Origin: Phycisphaerae bacterium
GTDB taxonomy: Bacteria > Planctomycetota > Phycisphaerae > SM23-33
DNA: 64,000 nt
Assembly: GCA_030745875.1 (NCBI GenBank)
Contig: JASLNT010000058.1
Coordinates: 1 to 64,000, forward strand
Direction: 5' to 3'
Part shown: positions 36,579-45,499 of the stretch, piece after piece
Layout: the number at the start of each line of letters is the position of its first letter
Numbering within the stretch: position 1 is the first letter of the stretch
Program-made: the position numbers and the translations under genes
The notes under the pieces: model-generated
Seen by the model: only the letters and a program-made list of their open reading frames with translations
Told to the model about the DNA's origin: nothing
The model's database searches: none

Positions 36579-38435
36579 TCAATCGCCCCGTTCGGATTCG
36601 CCCTCGGGGAAGATCATCGCCTGGGCGAATTCCGTTTGGAATTCAATATCCTGCGAAAGCTCAACGTGTTGTGCGGACCGGGCGGCGGATTCCGCCTCGC
36701 CGCGGACCCTCGTGCTGAGCAGCGCCCAGCGTGCTCCGTTCAGGGCTGCGTTGCCGATGTACTTTATGCGATTGTGGGGAATGTCGGCCGGAAGGAGCCC
36801 GATTCGCTGAGCTGTCGAGCGGCGGATGAAGCTCCCGAATCCGCCTGCGATAAGCACCGCGTCGAGATCGCCCGCGGTCAACGATGCGCGCTTGAGCAGA
36901 ATATTCACGCCCGCGCGAATCGCCCCGGTTCCCAGTTGCAGTTCGCGGACGTCGCGTTGGGTTAGAGTTATGCGCTGTCCTTGCGATCCGTGTGCGATCA
37001 GGAATTCGGTTTGGTTGTCCCGGCCGGCTCGTATGCGTTTTCTGAGATCCTCCGACAGATCGTCGGGCAGGTCGTCGCCGCACAGCAGGTTGCCCATTGG
37101 CGAGAGTATTCCGGCGTTGAGCAGTCCCGCCGCCAGGTCGATCAAGCCGCTTCCGCACAGCCCGGCCGCTCCGGTATTGCCTATCACGTTTACTTCGACG
37201 TCCTGACCGATCACCACCTTCTCTATCGCGCCCTGTGTCGCCCGCATACCGCACGAGATACGCGCTCCCTCGAACGCCGGACCGGCCGCCGCCGACGCCG
37301 CCCAGAGTCTCCCCTCACAGGCCAGCACGATCTCACCGTTCGTGCCGATGTCGACCATGAGCGTCGGACCGGAGGCTTCGGGCAGCCTGGCCGCCACGAT
37401 GCACGAAACAGTATCGCCGCCGACGAATCCGCCTATCAGCGGGAAAATATGCGCTCCGGCCTGGCGGTGGACGTTCAAACCGAGTTCTGCGGCGGGTATC
37501 ACGAGCCCCCGTCCGTGCGCGGGGATGAACGGAACCTGCCCAAGCTGCGCGACGTCCAGCCCGCAGAGCAGATGCTCCATAGTGGTGTTGCCCGTGAAGA
37601 CCAGTTCGTATACGTGCTCGCGCAAGACCGACGCCTCGGCGCAGAGTTGCGAGATAAGTTCGTCGACGGCGGAGATGATGCTTTGTCGCAGTTCTCCCGG
37701 ACCGTTTGGCGACGACTGGTGATAGACTATTCGCGACAACACATCGTCGCCGAACGCGGTCTGCGGGTTTATCGCCGACGCGATGGCGGCCTCATCGCCC
37801 GTGTTAAGATCCAGCAGCGATCCGACCAGCGTTGTAGTCCCAACATCGAACGCCGCTCCGTAGCATTCTCCGGTCGTGTCGCCCGATTCGAAGTCCATAA
37901 GGCGGTGGTCGCTCAGCACCGCCGTTCCCGACCAGTCGCACTTGCGTAGGGTTTTGCTGAGTTGTCGCATTGTTTCCAGGTCGGCCTGGATGGGCCCGGT
38001 CGCCTCCTGCAGGCGGATAAGGTCGGGCGCGTCGTCGTCCAGATCCGCCGGGGACAGTTGAACGTACTGTTTGCGAACGGTCGGAAGGACATCGGAGATC
38101 GCCTGGTCCTGGGCTTCCACGAAGATCTGGTGACGGTCGGCGAAACGGGACGAAGCGGGAATCGAGACGATGGCGTCGGTCTCGACCGCCGTCTGGCAGG
38201 CCAGTCGCCATCCTTCGTCAAGTTCGGTCTTGCTGAAGAACTCGGCGTCTTGCGGGTTTGGCGGCGGTGCTCCGACGGTTATTCGGACGCGACACTTCCC
38301 GCAGGCTCCCGCGCCTCCGCACGGTGTTTCGATTGTCATTCCCGCGCGTCCGGCCGCTTCCAGAAGTCTCGTGCCTTCCAGTACGAACACCGCTCGCCCT
38401 TGCGGTTCAAATGTTACTCGCAACTGCCTTGACAT
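36579..38435 (-). CDS. RACo-like corrinoid activation protein (ferredoxin plus ASKHA/DUF4445)
   Basis: A 618-residue ATP-dependent reductive activator of corrinoid proteins. ATG 38435 has aaggagag directly upstream. An N-terminal plant-type [2Fe-2S] ferredoxin domain uses Cys39, 45 and 48 (PCGGAGACGKCRV) and Cys80 (RLACQ). After a linker, an ASKHA ATPase-type domain starts near residue 196 (YGAAFDVGTTTLVGSLLDL) with blocks VFTGNTTMEHLL, GGDTVSCIVAA, TLMVDIGTNGEIVL and AVLIAGGFGSFI. Such proteins reduce inactive Co(II) corrinoid in methyltransferase systems. A UroD-type methyltransferase gene lies 6 kb away, but no corrinoid-binding (MtaC-like) protein is in the window. It leads the archease-rtcB operon, an unexpected neighbourhood. 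Confidence 0.88.
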   Translation of the reverse strand: MSRQLRVTFEPQGRAVFVLEGTRLLEAAGRAGMTIETPCGGAGACGKCRVRITVGAPPPNPQDAEFFSKTELDEGWRLACQTAVETDAIVSIPASSRFADRHQIFVEAQDQAISDVLPTVRKQYVQLSPADLDDDAPDLIRLQEATGPIQADLETMRQLSKTLRKCDWSGTAVLSDHRLMDFESGDTTGECYGAAFDVGTTTLVGSLLDLNTGDEAAIASAINPQTAFGDDVLSRIVYHQSSPNGPGELRQSIISAVDELISQLCAEASVLREHVYELVFTGNTTMEHLLCGLDVAQLGQVPFIPAHGRGLVIPAAELGLNVHRQAGAHIFPLIGGFVGGDTVSCIVAARLPEASGPTLMVDIGTNGEIVLACEGRLWAASAAAGPAFEGARISCGMRATQGAIEKVVIGQDVEVNVIGNTGAAGLCGSGLIDLAAGLLNAGILSPMGNLLCGDDLPDDLSEDLRKRIRAGRDNQTEFLIAHGSQGQRITLTQRDVRELQLGTGAIRAGVNILLKRASLTAGDLDAVLIAGGFGSFIRRSTAQRIGLLPADIPHNRIKYIGNAALNGARWALLSTRVRGEAESAARSAQHVELSQDIEFQTEFAQAMIFPEGESERGD

Positions 38436-38550
38436 ACGTCTCTCCTTGTCGCCTGAGCCTACTAAACTCCATCGGCGTGATGTTTGCAAGCATCTCCGGG
38501 CCAAAAGCGTGTTGTCAGTGCGACGTTGCTGGGCTTATGCTATTGGTTCG

Positions 38551-41016
38551 ATGATACTTTCAACGTCCGATATTCTCGCCGCCGCGGTGGTTTTCGCCCA
38601 TCCGTGGTGGTTGGCGGGTCTGGTTGTGGTCGGCGGTCCGGTTCTGCTGGCCGCTGCGGCCCGGCGGCGCGGGCGGCAGGTCGCGCGTCTCAGCGTGGTT
38701 ATGCAGTGTGCGGCGCTGGTTGCGCTGGTTGCGGCGCTTGCGCGTCCGTCGTTGCATATTCCCCTGGCGACGGCGGGCAAGTGGTTGGTGCTTAACGACG
38801 TGTCGGCTTCGACCAGGGGTCAGCAGGATCGCGCGTCCTTACCGGCCGACATAACCCCGCGCCAGGAGTATTCATTCGCTGCGGGCGTAGCCCCGTCCGG
38901 TCAGCAACTTGACACCGACCGAACCGATCTCGCCGCCGCATTGCGTCTCGCCGCCGCGCGCTCCGAAGAACTTGCCGGCGTGATCGTTCGAACCGACGGG
39001 ATGTTCACTGACGCTCACTGGCCCGCGGCGGCTGAAGCGCTGGGGCGAAGCGGGGCGACGGTCGCCGTCGTTCCGCTGGATCGCCCTGCGCGTGATGTGC
39101 GGATAGCGGAATTCACCGCCGCTCGCACCGCCGGGCGACAAGTTACTCTGCGCGTCTCGGTCATCGCCAACGCCTCATGCGAATCGGAGATCGAGATTCC
39201 CGGCCTGCTGAAACGCAAGCTCAGCCTCCTGCCTTCCGAACCGACCACGATATCGGTTATCGCCGACATCCCCGAAGACCGCGGCGCCAACTTCGTCGCA
39301 ACGCTTGCCGCAGGCGACATTTTCAGCGAAAACGACCGCGCCGTTGCCGCCGTCGGACCGGTTGTGCGACGCATCGCGTTGATAGGCGCTCCCGGAGGCT
39401 ACAAACCATCGGGCTTTGCTGAGGCGGTCGGCATGCCGGTTGACGCTCTGACACCGCAGAAGCTCGGTCGAACGCTGGACCACTACGCCGCACTCGTGCT
39501 TGTCGACGACAGCGGGACGCTGCTTTCTCCCGCCCAGCGGAGCGACGTCGCGCGGTACGTTCGTTACGGCGGGGGGCTTGTGATATTCGGAGCCGGTCCG
39601 CACCAGAGCCCCTCCGACCGCCTCGACCCGCTCAACCGGGCAGCCGCACTCGTGCCGAACCCATACGATCGAAAACCGCTGTCGCTAACCGTTGCGCTCG
39701 ACGCGTCAGGTTCGATGGGCCAGACCGTCGAATCGGCCTCCGGACAGTTGATGAAGTTCGACCAGGCCGCCGAGGCCGTTCTCAGCCTCAAACGCCATCT
39801 GACCGATCGCGATACGCTGCGGGTTATTGTCTTCTCCGATCGCGCCAGGGAGATCTACTCAAGCGGACAGGGCCCGGGCGACCTTGCCAAACTCGCAAAC
39901 GCGCTTCGCGACGTCAGACCCACCGGAGCCACCAACGTGTTTCCGGCGCTGGAACTGGCCGCCAAAAAACCGCCTGACGCCAAACGCAAGGGGCTGCTGA
40001 TAGTAGTCAGCGATTTGCAGACCGAAAAATTCGATCCGCCCCAGGCCGCGGAAATGCTGAAACAAGCCAAACTCGATCTCGCGATAGTCGCCATAGCCTC
40101 ACCGGAGTCCGCCCCGTCAACCGAGCCGCTTGAAGCGCTCAGAAAGCTGCTCGACGCTCCACTGGAAAAGCGCGACCACCTGGTCGGCCTGGCGAGAATA
40201 TTCGCCGGATTCCTTAGCTCCGTGCGCGGCCGGGCGGTTCGCAGGGGGGCCTTTACGCTGACATCGCAGGATTCGCAACTCGGCAGCGCGGTGCTGAACG
40301 GTAAATCGGTCGACGCATACATAGTAAGCGCCCCTCACAGCGACGCCGACGTGATGTTGAAGATCGGACGAGACGACGTGCTGGCGCGACGGACGGTTGG
40401 CCTGGGACGGTCGGTTTCGTTTGCGATCGCCTCCGACGACCGAGCCAACAGCGCCTTGCTGGCGACGAACGAATTCACCAGCGTATTGGCGTCAGCCGCC
40501 AAGTGGGTCGCCCGCCGGGCTCCCGATGCGCGTTTCAGCGGAAACGTCTCGCGCAGCGCCCGGGACGCAACGGTGACCCTGCGAGCCGCCGACACCGCCG
40601 GCGAGCCGATCAACCTGTTGGATCTGTCGGTCCGAACGCTTTCCGGGCTCAACCAAACCGCCCGGGAAACGCCTATGCAACAGGTCGCCCCGGGGCGGTA
40701 CGTCGCAAAGTTTGCGTTTGATGAATCGGTTGGCGGTTTTCAGGTTGTCGACGCCGGCGGAGCGGTCGTCTGGCGGGGCGGTCTGCGGAAGACACATCCG
40801 CGCGAGTTTGACTCCATCGGACCCAATTACGCCAACCTCCGTCGCCTGGCGTCGCTGACCGGAGGTCAACTGGTCCAAGCCGAAGATCTTGCACAAATCG
40901 CTCGCGCCGCGGGGCCCGCAGGCGCCTGGGAGATTTGGTATTGGCTGGCGGGGCTGGCGCTGACGCTTATGTTGCTGGACTGGATCGCATCTCGCACGAT
41001 ACAGCGCAGCCGTTAA
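38551..41016 (+). CDS. Membrane-anchored von Willebrand factor A domain protein
   Basis: An 821-residue protein of the BatA/GATase-like VWA type. Two N-terminal transmembrane helices (about residues 19-37 and 50-65) are followed by a periplasmic region. The VWA domain starts near residue 378 with an intact MIDAS motif VALDASGSMGQT, the later Thr in PTGATNVFPAL and Asp in IVVSDLQTE. The C-terminal anchor is WYWLAGLALTLMLLDWIAS. The region before the VWA (VLVDDSGTLLSPAQ and VRYGGGLVIFG) resembles the class I amidotransferase-like fold of this family. MoxR, BatB and DUF58 partners are absent here. No good ribosome-binding site is visible. Divergent from the RACo-like gene. Confidence 0.85.
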   Translation: MILSTSDILAAAVVFAHPWWLAGLVVVGGPVLLAAAARRRGRQVARLSVVMQCAALVALVAALARPSLHIPLATAGKWLVLNDVSASTRGQQDRASLPADITPRQEYSFAAGVAPSGQQLDTDRTDLAAALRLAAARSEELAGVIVRTDGMFTDAHWPAAAEALGRSGATVAVVPLDRPARDVRIAEFTAARTAGRQVTLRVSVIANASCESEIEIPGLLKRKLSLLPSEPTTISVIADIPEDRGANFVATLAAGDIFSENDRAVAAVGPVVRRIALIGAPGGYKPSGFAEAVGMPVDALTPQKLGRTLDHYAALVLVDDSGTLLSPAQRSDVARYVRYGGGLVIFGAGPHQSPSDRLDPLNRAAALVPNPYDRKPLSLTVALDASGSMGQTVESASGQLMKFDQAAEAVLSLKRHLTDRDTLRVIVFSDRAREIYSSGQGPGDLAKLANALRDVRPTGATNVFPALELAAKKPPDAKRKGLLIVVSDLQTEKFDPPQAAEMLKQAKLDLAIVAIASPESAPSTEPLEALRKLLDAPLEKRDHLVGLARIFAGFLSSVRGRAVRRGAFTLTSQDSQLGSAVLNGKSVDAYIVSAPHSDADVMLKIGRDDVLARRTVGLGRSVSFAIASDDRANSALLATNEFTSVLASAAKWVARRAPDARFSGNVSRSARDATVTLRAADTAGEPINLLDLSVRTLSGLNQTARETPMQQVAPGRYVAKFAFDESVGGFQVVDAGGAVVWRGGLRKTHPREFDSIGPNYANLRRLASLTGGQLVQAEDLAQIARAAGPAGAWEIWYWLAGLALTLMLLDWIASRTIQRSR

Positions 41017-41032
41017 GGCTCCCGGTTGTTGT

Positions 41033-41197
41033 TTATCCGGAACGCGTCTTTCTCGAGGCCGACCGCGTCTTAGGCTCGCCAAGCTGTTCTATAGCCTGGA
41101 GGATCAGCATCTGCTGCATTTCCATGAGCGTTTGCAGCCCCTTGAGCGTTTCCAGACAGGCCTTGCGATGTGTTTTTGCGGTGTTCTTGGCTGGCAT
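41033..41197 (-). CDS. Small basic helical protein (54 aa), unknown
   Basis: A 54-residue protein, MPAKNTAKTHRKACLETLKG onward, with an amphipathic helical middle (LQTLMEMQQMLILQAIEQL) and a basic tail (KTRSASRKTRSG). ATG 41197 has a strong aaggggg 9 bases upstream; the ATG six bases earlier is too close to it. It points away from the S24-family regulator gene, whose promoter region it shares. I do not recognise a family. Function unknown; a regulator-controlled small protein is a guess from arrangement. Confidence 0.55.
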   Translation of the reverse strand: MPAKNTAKTHRKACLETLKGLQTLMEMQQMLILQAIEQLGEPKTRSASRKTRSG

Positions 41198-41248
41198 TTG
41201 CATTTTCCCCTTGTTGTAAGTATGCGCGATAAAACAATGAAGTCCCTG

Positions 41249-41276
41249 TTGACATACAGCATTGTATCCATAGAGT
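41249..41276 (+). promoter_or_regulatory. Promoter of the S24-family regulator gene
   Basis: A consensus TTGACA (41249-41254) with TAGAGT (41271-41276) at 16-bp spacing lies 28 bp before the ATG of the regulator. An S24-type repressor often binds its own promoter, but no clear dyad operator was found in the 100 bp between the two divergent genes. Confidence 0.5.
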
Positions 41277-41303
41277 GGAGACCGCCAAAGGATATTTACG
41301 CAA

Positions 41304-42254
41304 ATGCGAAAGAAAACATCGGAAACTTCGCAGAAAGATATTTCCTCGCGAATCGCACAGGTCCGTCTGGAAGTGGCTGGTCCGCGTGGTAAGTCACGTT
41401 TTGCTAAAATGTTAGGTCTTTCACCGAGCACGTATGACTACTACGAGTCAACCCGCATGCCCCCCGCGGACCTGCTCGTACGAATCGCACAAATTGCCGA
41501 AGTGGACCTTAACTGGCTGCTGACTGGACACGCTCGAACCGACGACGGAGTTCCGCTGGATCATCCCGTACTGCATCGGGCCGCAGCGATGCTGGCCGAC
41601 AAACCCGACGCGGCTGCTCCGCTGGCGGCGTTTGTGGATCTGTTGACGGCAAGTATGCAGTTTCCCTCCGAGGAACCTCCCGTCGACCCGCACGCGTCCG
41701 CTCCGGCCGCGCCGACAGACCCGCGGGCTTCGTGGATACCCATTCTCGGACGAAGCGCCGCCGGTCTTCCGCAATTCTGGTCCGACCAGGATCAGTCAGC
41801 CGGCGTGACCACACTGGACGAGTTGATTATGCGCAACGCAGGCAACTCCCGCCGACAGGTCCGACGCGCCCTGGCTGCAACTGAAACCGACCAGGCCTCC
41901 GTAGAAGTGATCACGCTAAACGAACCTGACCGGTCCGACGTCGCGGCCTTTATCGCCGCCGAAGGGATCAAATCCATCTACGCCGACGCCTTCGCCCTGC
42001 GCATAGACGGCGACTCGATGCAGCCGGACATCCGCCACGGAGACCTGGTGATACTCAGCCCGTCTGCTCCCGCCGTCAACGGAAAGGCCGCCGTCGTGCA
42101 ACTCGACGCCCAGATCGGCGTGACGTGCAAACTCTTCCGGCGCGACGGAGAGACCATCCACCTGGTTCCGATTAACGATGAACTGGTCCCGCAGACTTAC
42201 CGCGCCGGGGATCTTGTCTGGGCGTTCCGGGTTCTGGCCAGGGTGCGAATCTGA
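41304..42254 (+). CDS. XRE-type HTH regulator with LexA-like S24 peptidase domain
   Basis: A 316-residue CI/LexA-type repressor. The N-terminal helix-turn-helix lies at about residues 25-75 (FAKMLGLSPSTYDYYESTRM). A Pro/Ala-rich linker contains the probable autocleavage site Ala-Gly in LGRSAAGLPQF. The C-terminal S24 domain has the catalytic Ser in RIDGDSMQPDIRHGDLVILS and the catalytic Lys in VTCKLFRRDG, so RecA-stimulated self-cleavage is plausible. The segment between linker and S24 domain (DELIMRNAGNSRRQVRRALA) is unusually long. It is not the classical LexA, whose DNA-binding domain is a winged helix. No phage genes are adjacent. Confidence 0.85.
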   Translation: MRKKTSETSQKDISSRIAQVRLEVAGPRGKSRFAKMLGLSPSTYDYYESTRMPPADLLVRIAQIAEVDLNWLLTGHARTDDGVPLDHPVLHRAAAMLADKPDAAAPLAAFVDLLTASMQFPSEEPPVDPHASAPAAPTDPRASWIPILGRSAAGLPQFWSDQDQSAGVTTLDELIMRNAGNSRRQVRRALAATETDQASVEVITLNEPDRSDVAAFIAAEGIKSIYADAFALRIDGDSMQPDIRHGDLVILSPSAPAVNGKAAVVQLDAQIGVTCKLFRRDGETIHLVPINDELVPQTYRAGDLVWAFRVLARVRI

Positions 42255-42259
42255 GCCTC

Positions 42260-44095
42260 CTATAGAATCGCCAGCATAACCGCCACGCATCCGATGCAGA
42301 TCCCCAGTACGATCAGGAACCCCACCCACGTCTGGGCTGACGGTTTGACAATGAACAGCCCGCCGGCGGTCAGGAGGCGCCGATTGGCCGGGACTGCTTC
42401 ATCCAGCGGCAGGTCGAGTTTGGCTTCCTGGCCGATGGGTACGTGGATCTTCGTGAAGAACCGTTCGACATTTTGGCGGTCGGGCGGTTTGCTCAGCAGG
42501 CTGCCGATGATTCCGAATGCGAAACCGGCGGCCATGAAGGCTCCGAACTTTATAGCGGGCGGAACGCCCTGGGCTTGGCAGGCGATTAGCACCGCCATCG
42601 CCGCGATAGTCCCGCAGAACACGCCCGTCTGGTTCATCCGCCGCCAGAGAATCCCCAGCGCCGAGGATATTCCCACCGCCCCCAGCACGTTGAAGTACAG
42701 GATAATCGACGCGACCAGGCTGCTCCGCATGAGAATCGCCATGAGAAGCGACACCGCGATCACGAACAGGCCGATGATCTTCGTGGACCGCACGAGTTGG
42801 GTTTCGTTGGCCTGGGGGTTTATGTGTCGCCGGTAGATGCTTTGTGTGAAGAGCCCTGCGACGGTAACCTGCACCGCGTCGCCGGAAGACATGCTGGCGG
42901 CCATCACGCATGCGAGCATGAGCCCCTGCAGGCCCACGGGCAAGAGTTCGCGAATAGCGTCGCCGAATGCCGCATCCGGAGTTGTCGCCTTTCCGGCCCC
43001 GATCAAATGCGCCAGCCAGCACAGCGCCAGAACACTCCATCCGATCGTGCAGATGCGTTTGAGGATATTGCCTCCTGCAAATCCCATTCGTCCCTCCCAC
43101 TCGGTTTTACCGGCCGAGGTTACGCTCATCAGATGCGGCAGGGCCAGCGCCGTCAGCGGTGCGCTCAGGCACAGCACGATAACCGCCGCCAGGTTGAATT
43201 GCGCGGGATTGAACAGGCTCAGGTAGTCGGTGTTCTTCGCCCCCTTGAGTATGCTGACCGCCTTTCCGCGGTCGGTGTCCCACAGGTCCAGAATCTCGCG
43301 GATCGCCCCGTCAGGCTGGTAGCCTTTGGCTGCTTTCAGCGTAGCAAGCGCGCCTGCATCGTTCTTCTTCTCGTGTTGTGTTCTGGCTTTGGCAAGGGCG
43401 TCATTCACCGACACAGACGCCGATCTGAGATTCTCCCGCATGCCTTCGAGGCTTCCGACTCCCGCCAGATTCAGCGCCGGCCAGATCGCCAGGCACGAGA
43501 GTATGATAATCATGACGCCCTGGACCATGTCGGTGCGAATTGCTGCTATGATCCCGCCCCAATATCCATACAGCACAAAGACAAACGTCGTGATAAACAG
43601 TATGCCGAAGAACCACATCTCCGCGTCGGCGGCGTCGGCCTTGCCCATCATGCCCAGGACGGTCCTGGTCGTCGCCAGCAGCACCCCGCCGAAAAAGATC
43701 ATCATCCCCACGCCGGCCACTACCGTGTAGAGCACGGCGGCTCCGTGCCCGAAACGCTCCTCGAAGTAATCGGTCATCGTAAGGCAGCGCATGCGGCGCA
43801 TTATCGGAGCGATTATCCAGTAGAACGGCGTTCCGAACATCCATATCCACGAGACCCATATGCCCGAGGCTCCAGCCGACATGCTCCTGGAGATGCATCC
43901 GCTGGTGTCGGTGGGGTTCGTGCCCGCCCCGAAGGCGTGCATAACCATCATCGACGTTCCAAATCGCCTTCCGCCCAGAAGATATCCCTCCTGGCTGGAG
44001 CTGCCGCGCTTTGACCACCAGCCCACGGCGAGCATCCCCGCGAAATAAACGCCCAGGATCGCCCAGATCACCCAGTCAAGCCCGAGTATTTCCAT
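42260..44095 (-). CDS. Sodium:solute symporter (SSS family)
   Basis: A 611-residue transporter with the LeuT-like SSS fold. Landmarks are YFAGMLAVGWWSKRGSSSQEGYLLGGRRFG at the N-terminus, MMVMHAFGAGTNPTDTSG, and GLMLACVMAASMSSGDAVQVT carrying the conserved Na+-site serines. An extra hydrophilic segment of roughly 70 residues (MRENLRSASVSVNDALAKAR through WDTDRGKAVSILKG) is inserted between two transmembrane helices and looks helical; most SSS proteins lack it. It lies 9 bp downstream of the UroD-family methyltransferase gene, so the pair probably imports and processes one substrate. Confidence 0.88.
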   Translation of the reverse strand: MEILGLDWVIWAILGVYFAGMLAVGWWSKRGSSSQEGYLLGGRRFGTSMMVMHAFGAGTNPTDTSGCISRSMSAGASGIWVSWIWMFGTPFYWIIAPIMRRMRCLTMTDYFEERFGHGAAVLYTVVAGVGMMIFFGGVLLATTRTVLGMMGKADAADAEMWFFGILFITTFVFVLYGYWGGIIAAIRTDMVQGVMIIILSCLAIWPALNLAGVGSLEGMRENLRSASVSVNDALAKARTQHEKKNDAGALATLKAAKGYQPDGAIREILDLWDTDRGKAVSILKGAKNTDYLSLFNPAQFNLAAVIVLCLSAPLTALALPHLMSVTSAGKTEWEGRMGFAGGNILKRICTIGWSVLALCWLAHLIGAGKATTPDAAFGDAIRELLPVGLQGLMLACVMAASMSSGDAVQVTVAGLFTQSIYRRHINPQANETQLVRSTKIIGLFVIAVSLLMAILMRSSLVASIILYFNVLGAVGISSALGILWRRMNQTGVFCGTIAAMAVLIACQAQGVPPAIKFGAFMAAGFAFGIIGSLLSKPPDRQNVERFFTKIHVPIGQEAKLDLPLDEAVPANRRLLTAGGLFIVKPSAQTWVGFLIVLGICIGCVAVMLAIL

Positions 44096-44104
44096 CTCGT
44101 CTCC

Positions 44105-45091
44105 TTAGGCGGTAAGTTCAGCGAGGTATTCCTTGGCTCCCAGGATCGCCTCGGGCGAAGTTTCATAGGGAATGGCTCCCGTGCCGATGCAGCATTTATC
44201 ACGGTCGCCGATAAGTTCGATAATGCGACGGATCTCGGCCCGGATTTCATCGGACCGCCCTCGCGACATCACGCCGCTGTCCATGTTCACGCGCACCGTA
44301 ATGTCGCGGTAACGGGCCATGATCGCCATGAACGCTTCCTGGTTGGTCTCGGCGGGGCAGACTACGTAGCCCGTTCCAGTCGAGAGCATCGCTTCGAGAA
44401 TCGGCGTCGTGTCGCCGCCGATAATGCAGGGCAGGGGGTGCCCCACAATCTCTGCGGCGCGCGTGAGCAGATCCTTCAGCACGGGAAGCTCGATCTTCTC
44501 GAATGCCGCCGGAGAGAACATCGGCGGAGTGGCCGCCGATTCGAACAGGGCGATGTCGAGCCCGCTGTTGTGTATTTCCCGACAGAAATCGACCTGGATT
44601 TCGACAAGTCGCGCCAGGGCGGCGGACCCCTTTTCAGGATCGGACATGATCTCGCACAGCAGTGTTTCGAGATTAACGAGGTTGAACGCGATGGAGAACG
44701 GACCGGCCACCGGTATTCGCACGTCGGCGTCGGGGTGCTCTTCGGCGATGCGTTTTGCTGCGCCCAGCACCAGCGGTATCCGCCCGGCGCGGGGGTCGAA
44801 GTCATTCAGCGCCAGCAAATCGTCGAGCGACGAATACGGGTGATCCATGATCGCCGGTATCGCGTCAGGCCCTCCGGAGGTCACCGTCGCGCCGAGGGCT
44901 TCGGCTTCGAGGTTGTATATGTCGATTCCCACGACGATCGGAGCGTGCCCGTACGTTTCGTAGGCTTTGGCGTGCGAGGCGAACATTAGTTCTTCGCTGC
45001 GGGAAGCCTCCCACAGCCCCGCCCCGATCAGAGCGGCCGCATGTTCGTATACCGCCATGCCCAATGGGATCGCTGATTTCGATTCACTCAT
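44105..45091 (-). CDS. Uroporphyrinogen decarboxylase-family (MtaA/CmuA-like) methyltransferase
   Basis: A 328-residue TIM-barrel protein of the UroD superfamily, in the branch used for corrinoid or coenzyme methyl transfer rather than haem synthesis. ATG 45091 is chosen because similarity starts right after it; the frame runs on upstream. Typical segments are GIDIYNLEAEALGATVTSGG, VAGPFSIAFNLVNLE, CIIGGDTTPILEAMLSTGTG and GTGAIPYETSPEAI. Possible zinc ligands include His and Cys residues in HPLPCIIGGDT and VVCPAE. It is paired with an SSS transporter gene, and a RACo-like activator is encoded 6 kb away. The methyl donor is unknown. Confidence 0.75.
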   Translation of the reverse strand: MSESKSAIPLGMAVYEHAAALIGAGLWEASRSEELMFASHAKAYETYGHAPIVVGIDIYNLEAEALGATVTSGGPDAIPAIMDHPYSSLDDLLALNDFDPRAGRIPLVLGAAKRIAEEHPDADVRIPVAGPFSIAFNLVNLETLLCEIMSDPEKGSAALARLVEIQVDFCREIHNSGLDIALFESAATPPMFSPAAFEKIELPVLKDLLTRAAEIVGHPLPCIIGGDTTPILEAMLSTGTGYVVCPAETNQEAFMAIMARYRDITVRVNMDSGVMSRGRSDEIRAEIRRIIELIGDRDKCCIGTGAIPYETSPEAILGAKEYLAELTA

Positions 45092-45180
45092 GTGCAGTTG
45101 CCTCGATCGAACGTGTAACTTGCCCGCAATCATAAAGTTTCGCCGCGACGACGGCAAATCTAATCCCGCAACAGAGCCGG

Positions 45181-45383
45181 AGGCCCGATGCGATCTTAGC
45201 CGGGACCGGGAGGTTCCGGACTTCCGGTTTCCTTCCAACCAGAGCCCCAACGGGGCGACACAACGGGCTCGCCACGGGGATCGGAACGTTAGCTTCTGTC
45301 GCCCCGTTGGGGCTTAGGGATAATAGGACGTGCTTTCCGGGCCCTTCCGGACCCGGCTAAGATCGAGGCGACCCTTCGGGCCT
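45181..45383. repeat. Long nested inverted repeat in a 408-bp intergenic region
   Basis: Two perfect pairs of arms are nested: cgatcttagccggg (45191-45204) with cccggctaagatcg (45352-45365), and gccccaacggggcgaca (45244-45260) with tgtcgccccgttggggc (45297-45313). Imperfect pairing extends outward (aggcccga with ttcgggcct) and in between (ttccgg blocks). A single-stranded copy would fold into a hairpin of about 200 nt. The size suggests a REP/MITE-like mobile palindrome rather than a terminator. Related ggaagggtcc palindromes occur at 47541-47559. The rest of 45092-45499 is non-coding. Confidence 0.75.
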
Positions 45384-45499
45384 GACAGCGAAACCTTTCG
45401 ACTTGCCCCCTTATGGCTTCAAGAGAAAAAGGTGGTTCAAGTGCGCTGGTCGTTTACAATGTTCCCGCACGCGGAATCAACATCGTTTGCTGAGAAGAT

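Noticed and set aside
41033..41431. 132-codon version of the small minus-strand gene
   Set aside because: It would overlap the regulator start and its promoter; the strong ribosome-binding site fixes the start at 41197.
41304..42254. S24/CI-like regulator as evidence of a prophage
   Set aside because: No integrase, capsid, terminase or lysis gene is found on either side; neighbours are a VWA protein and a transporter.
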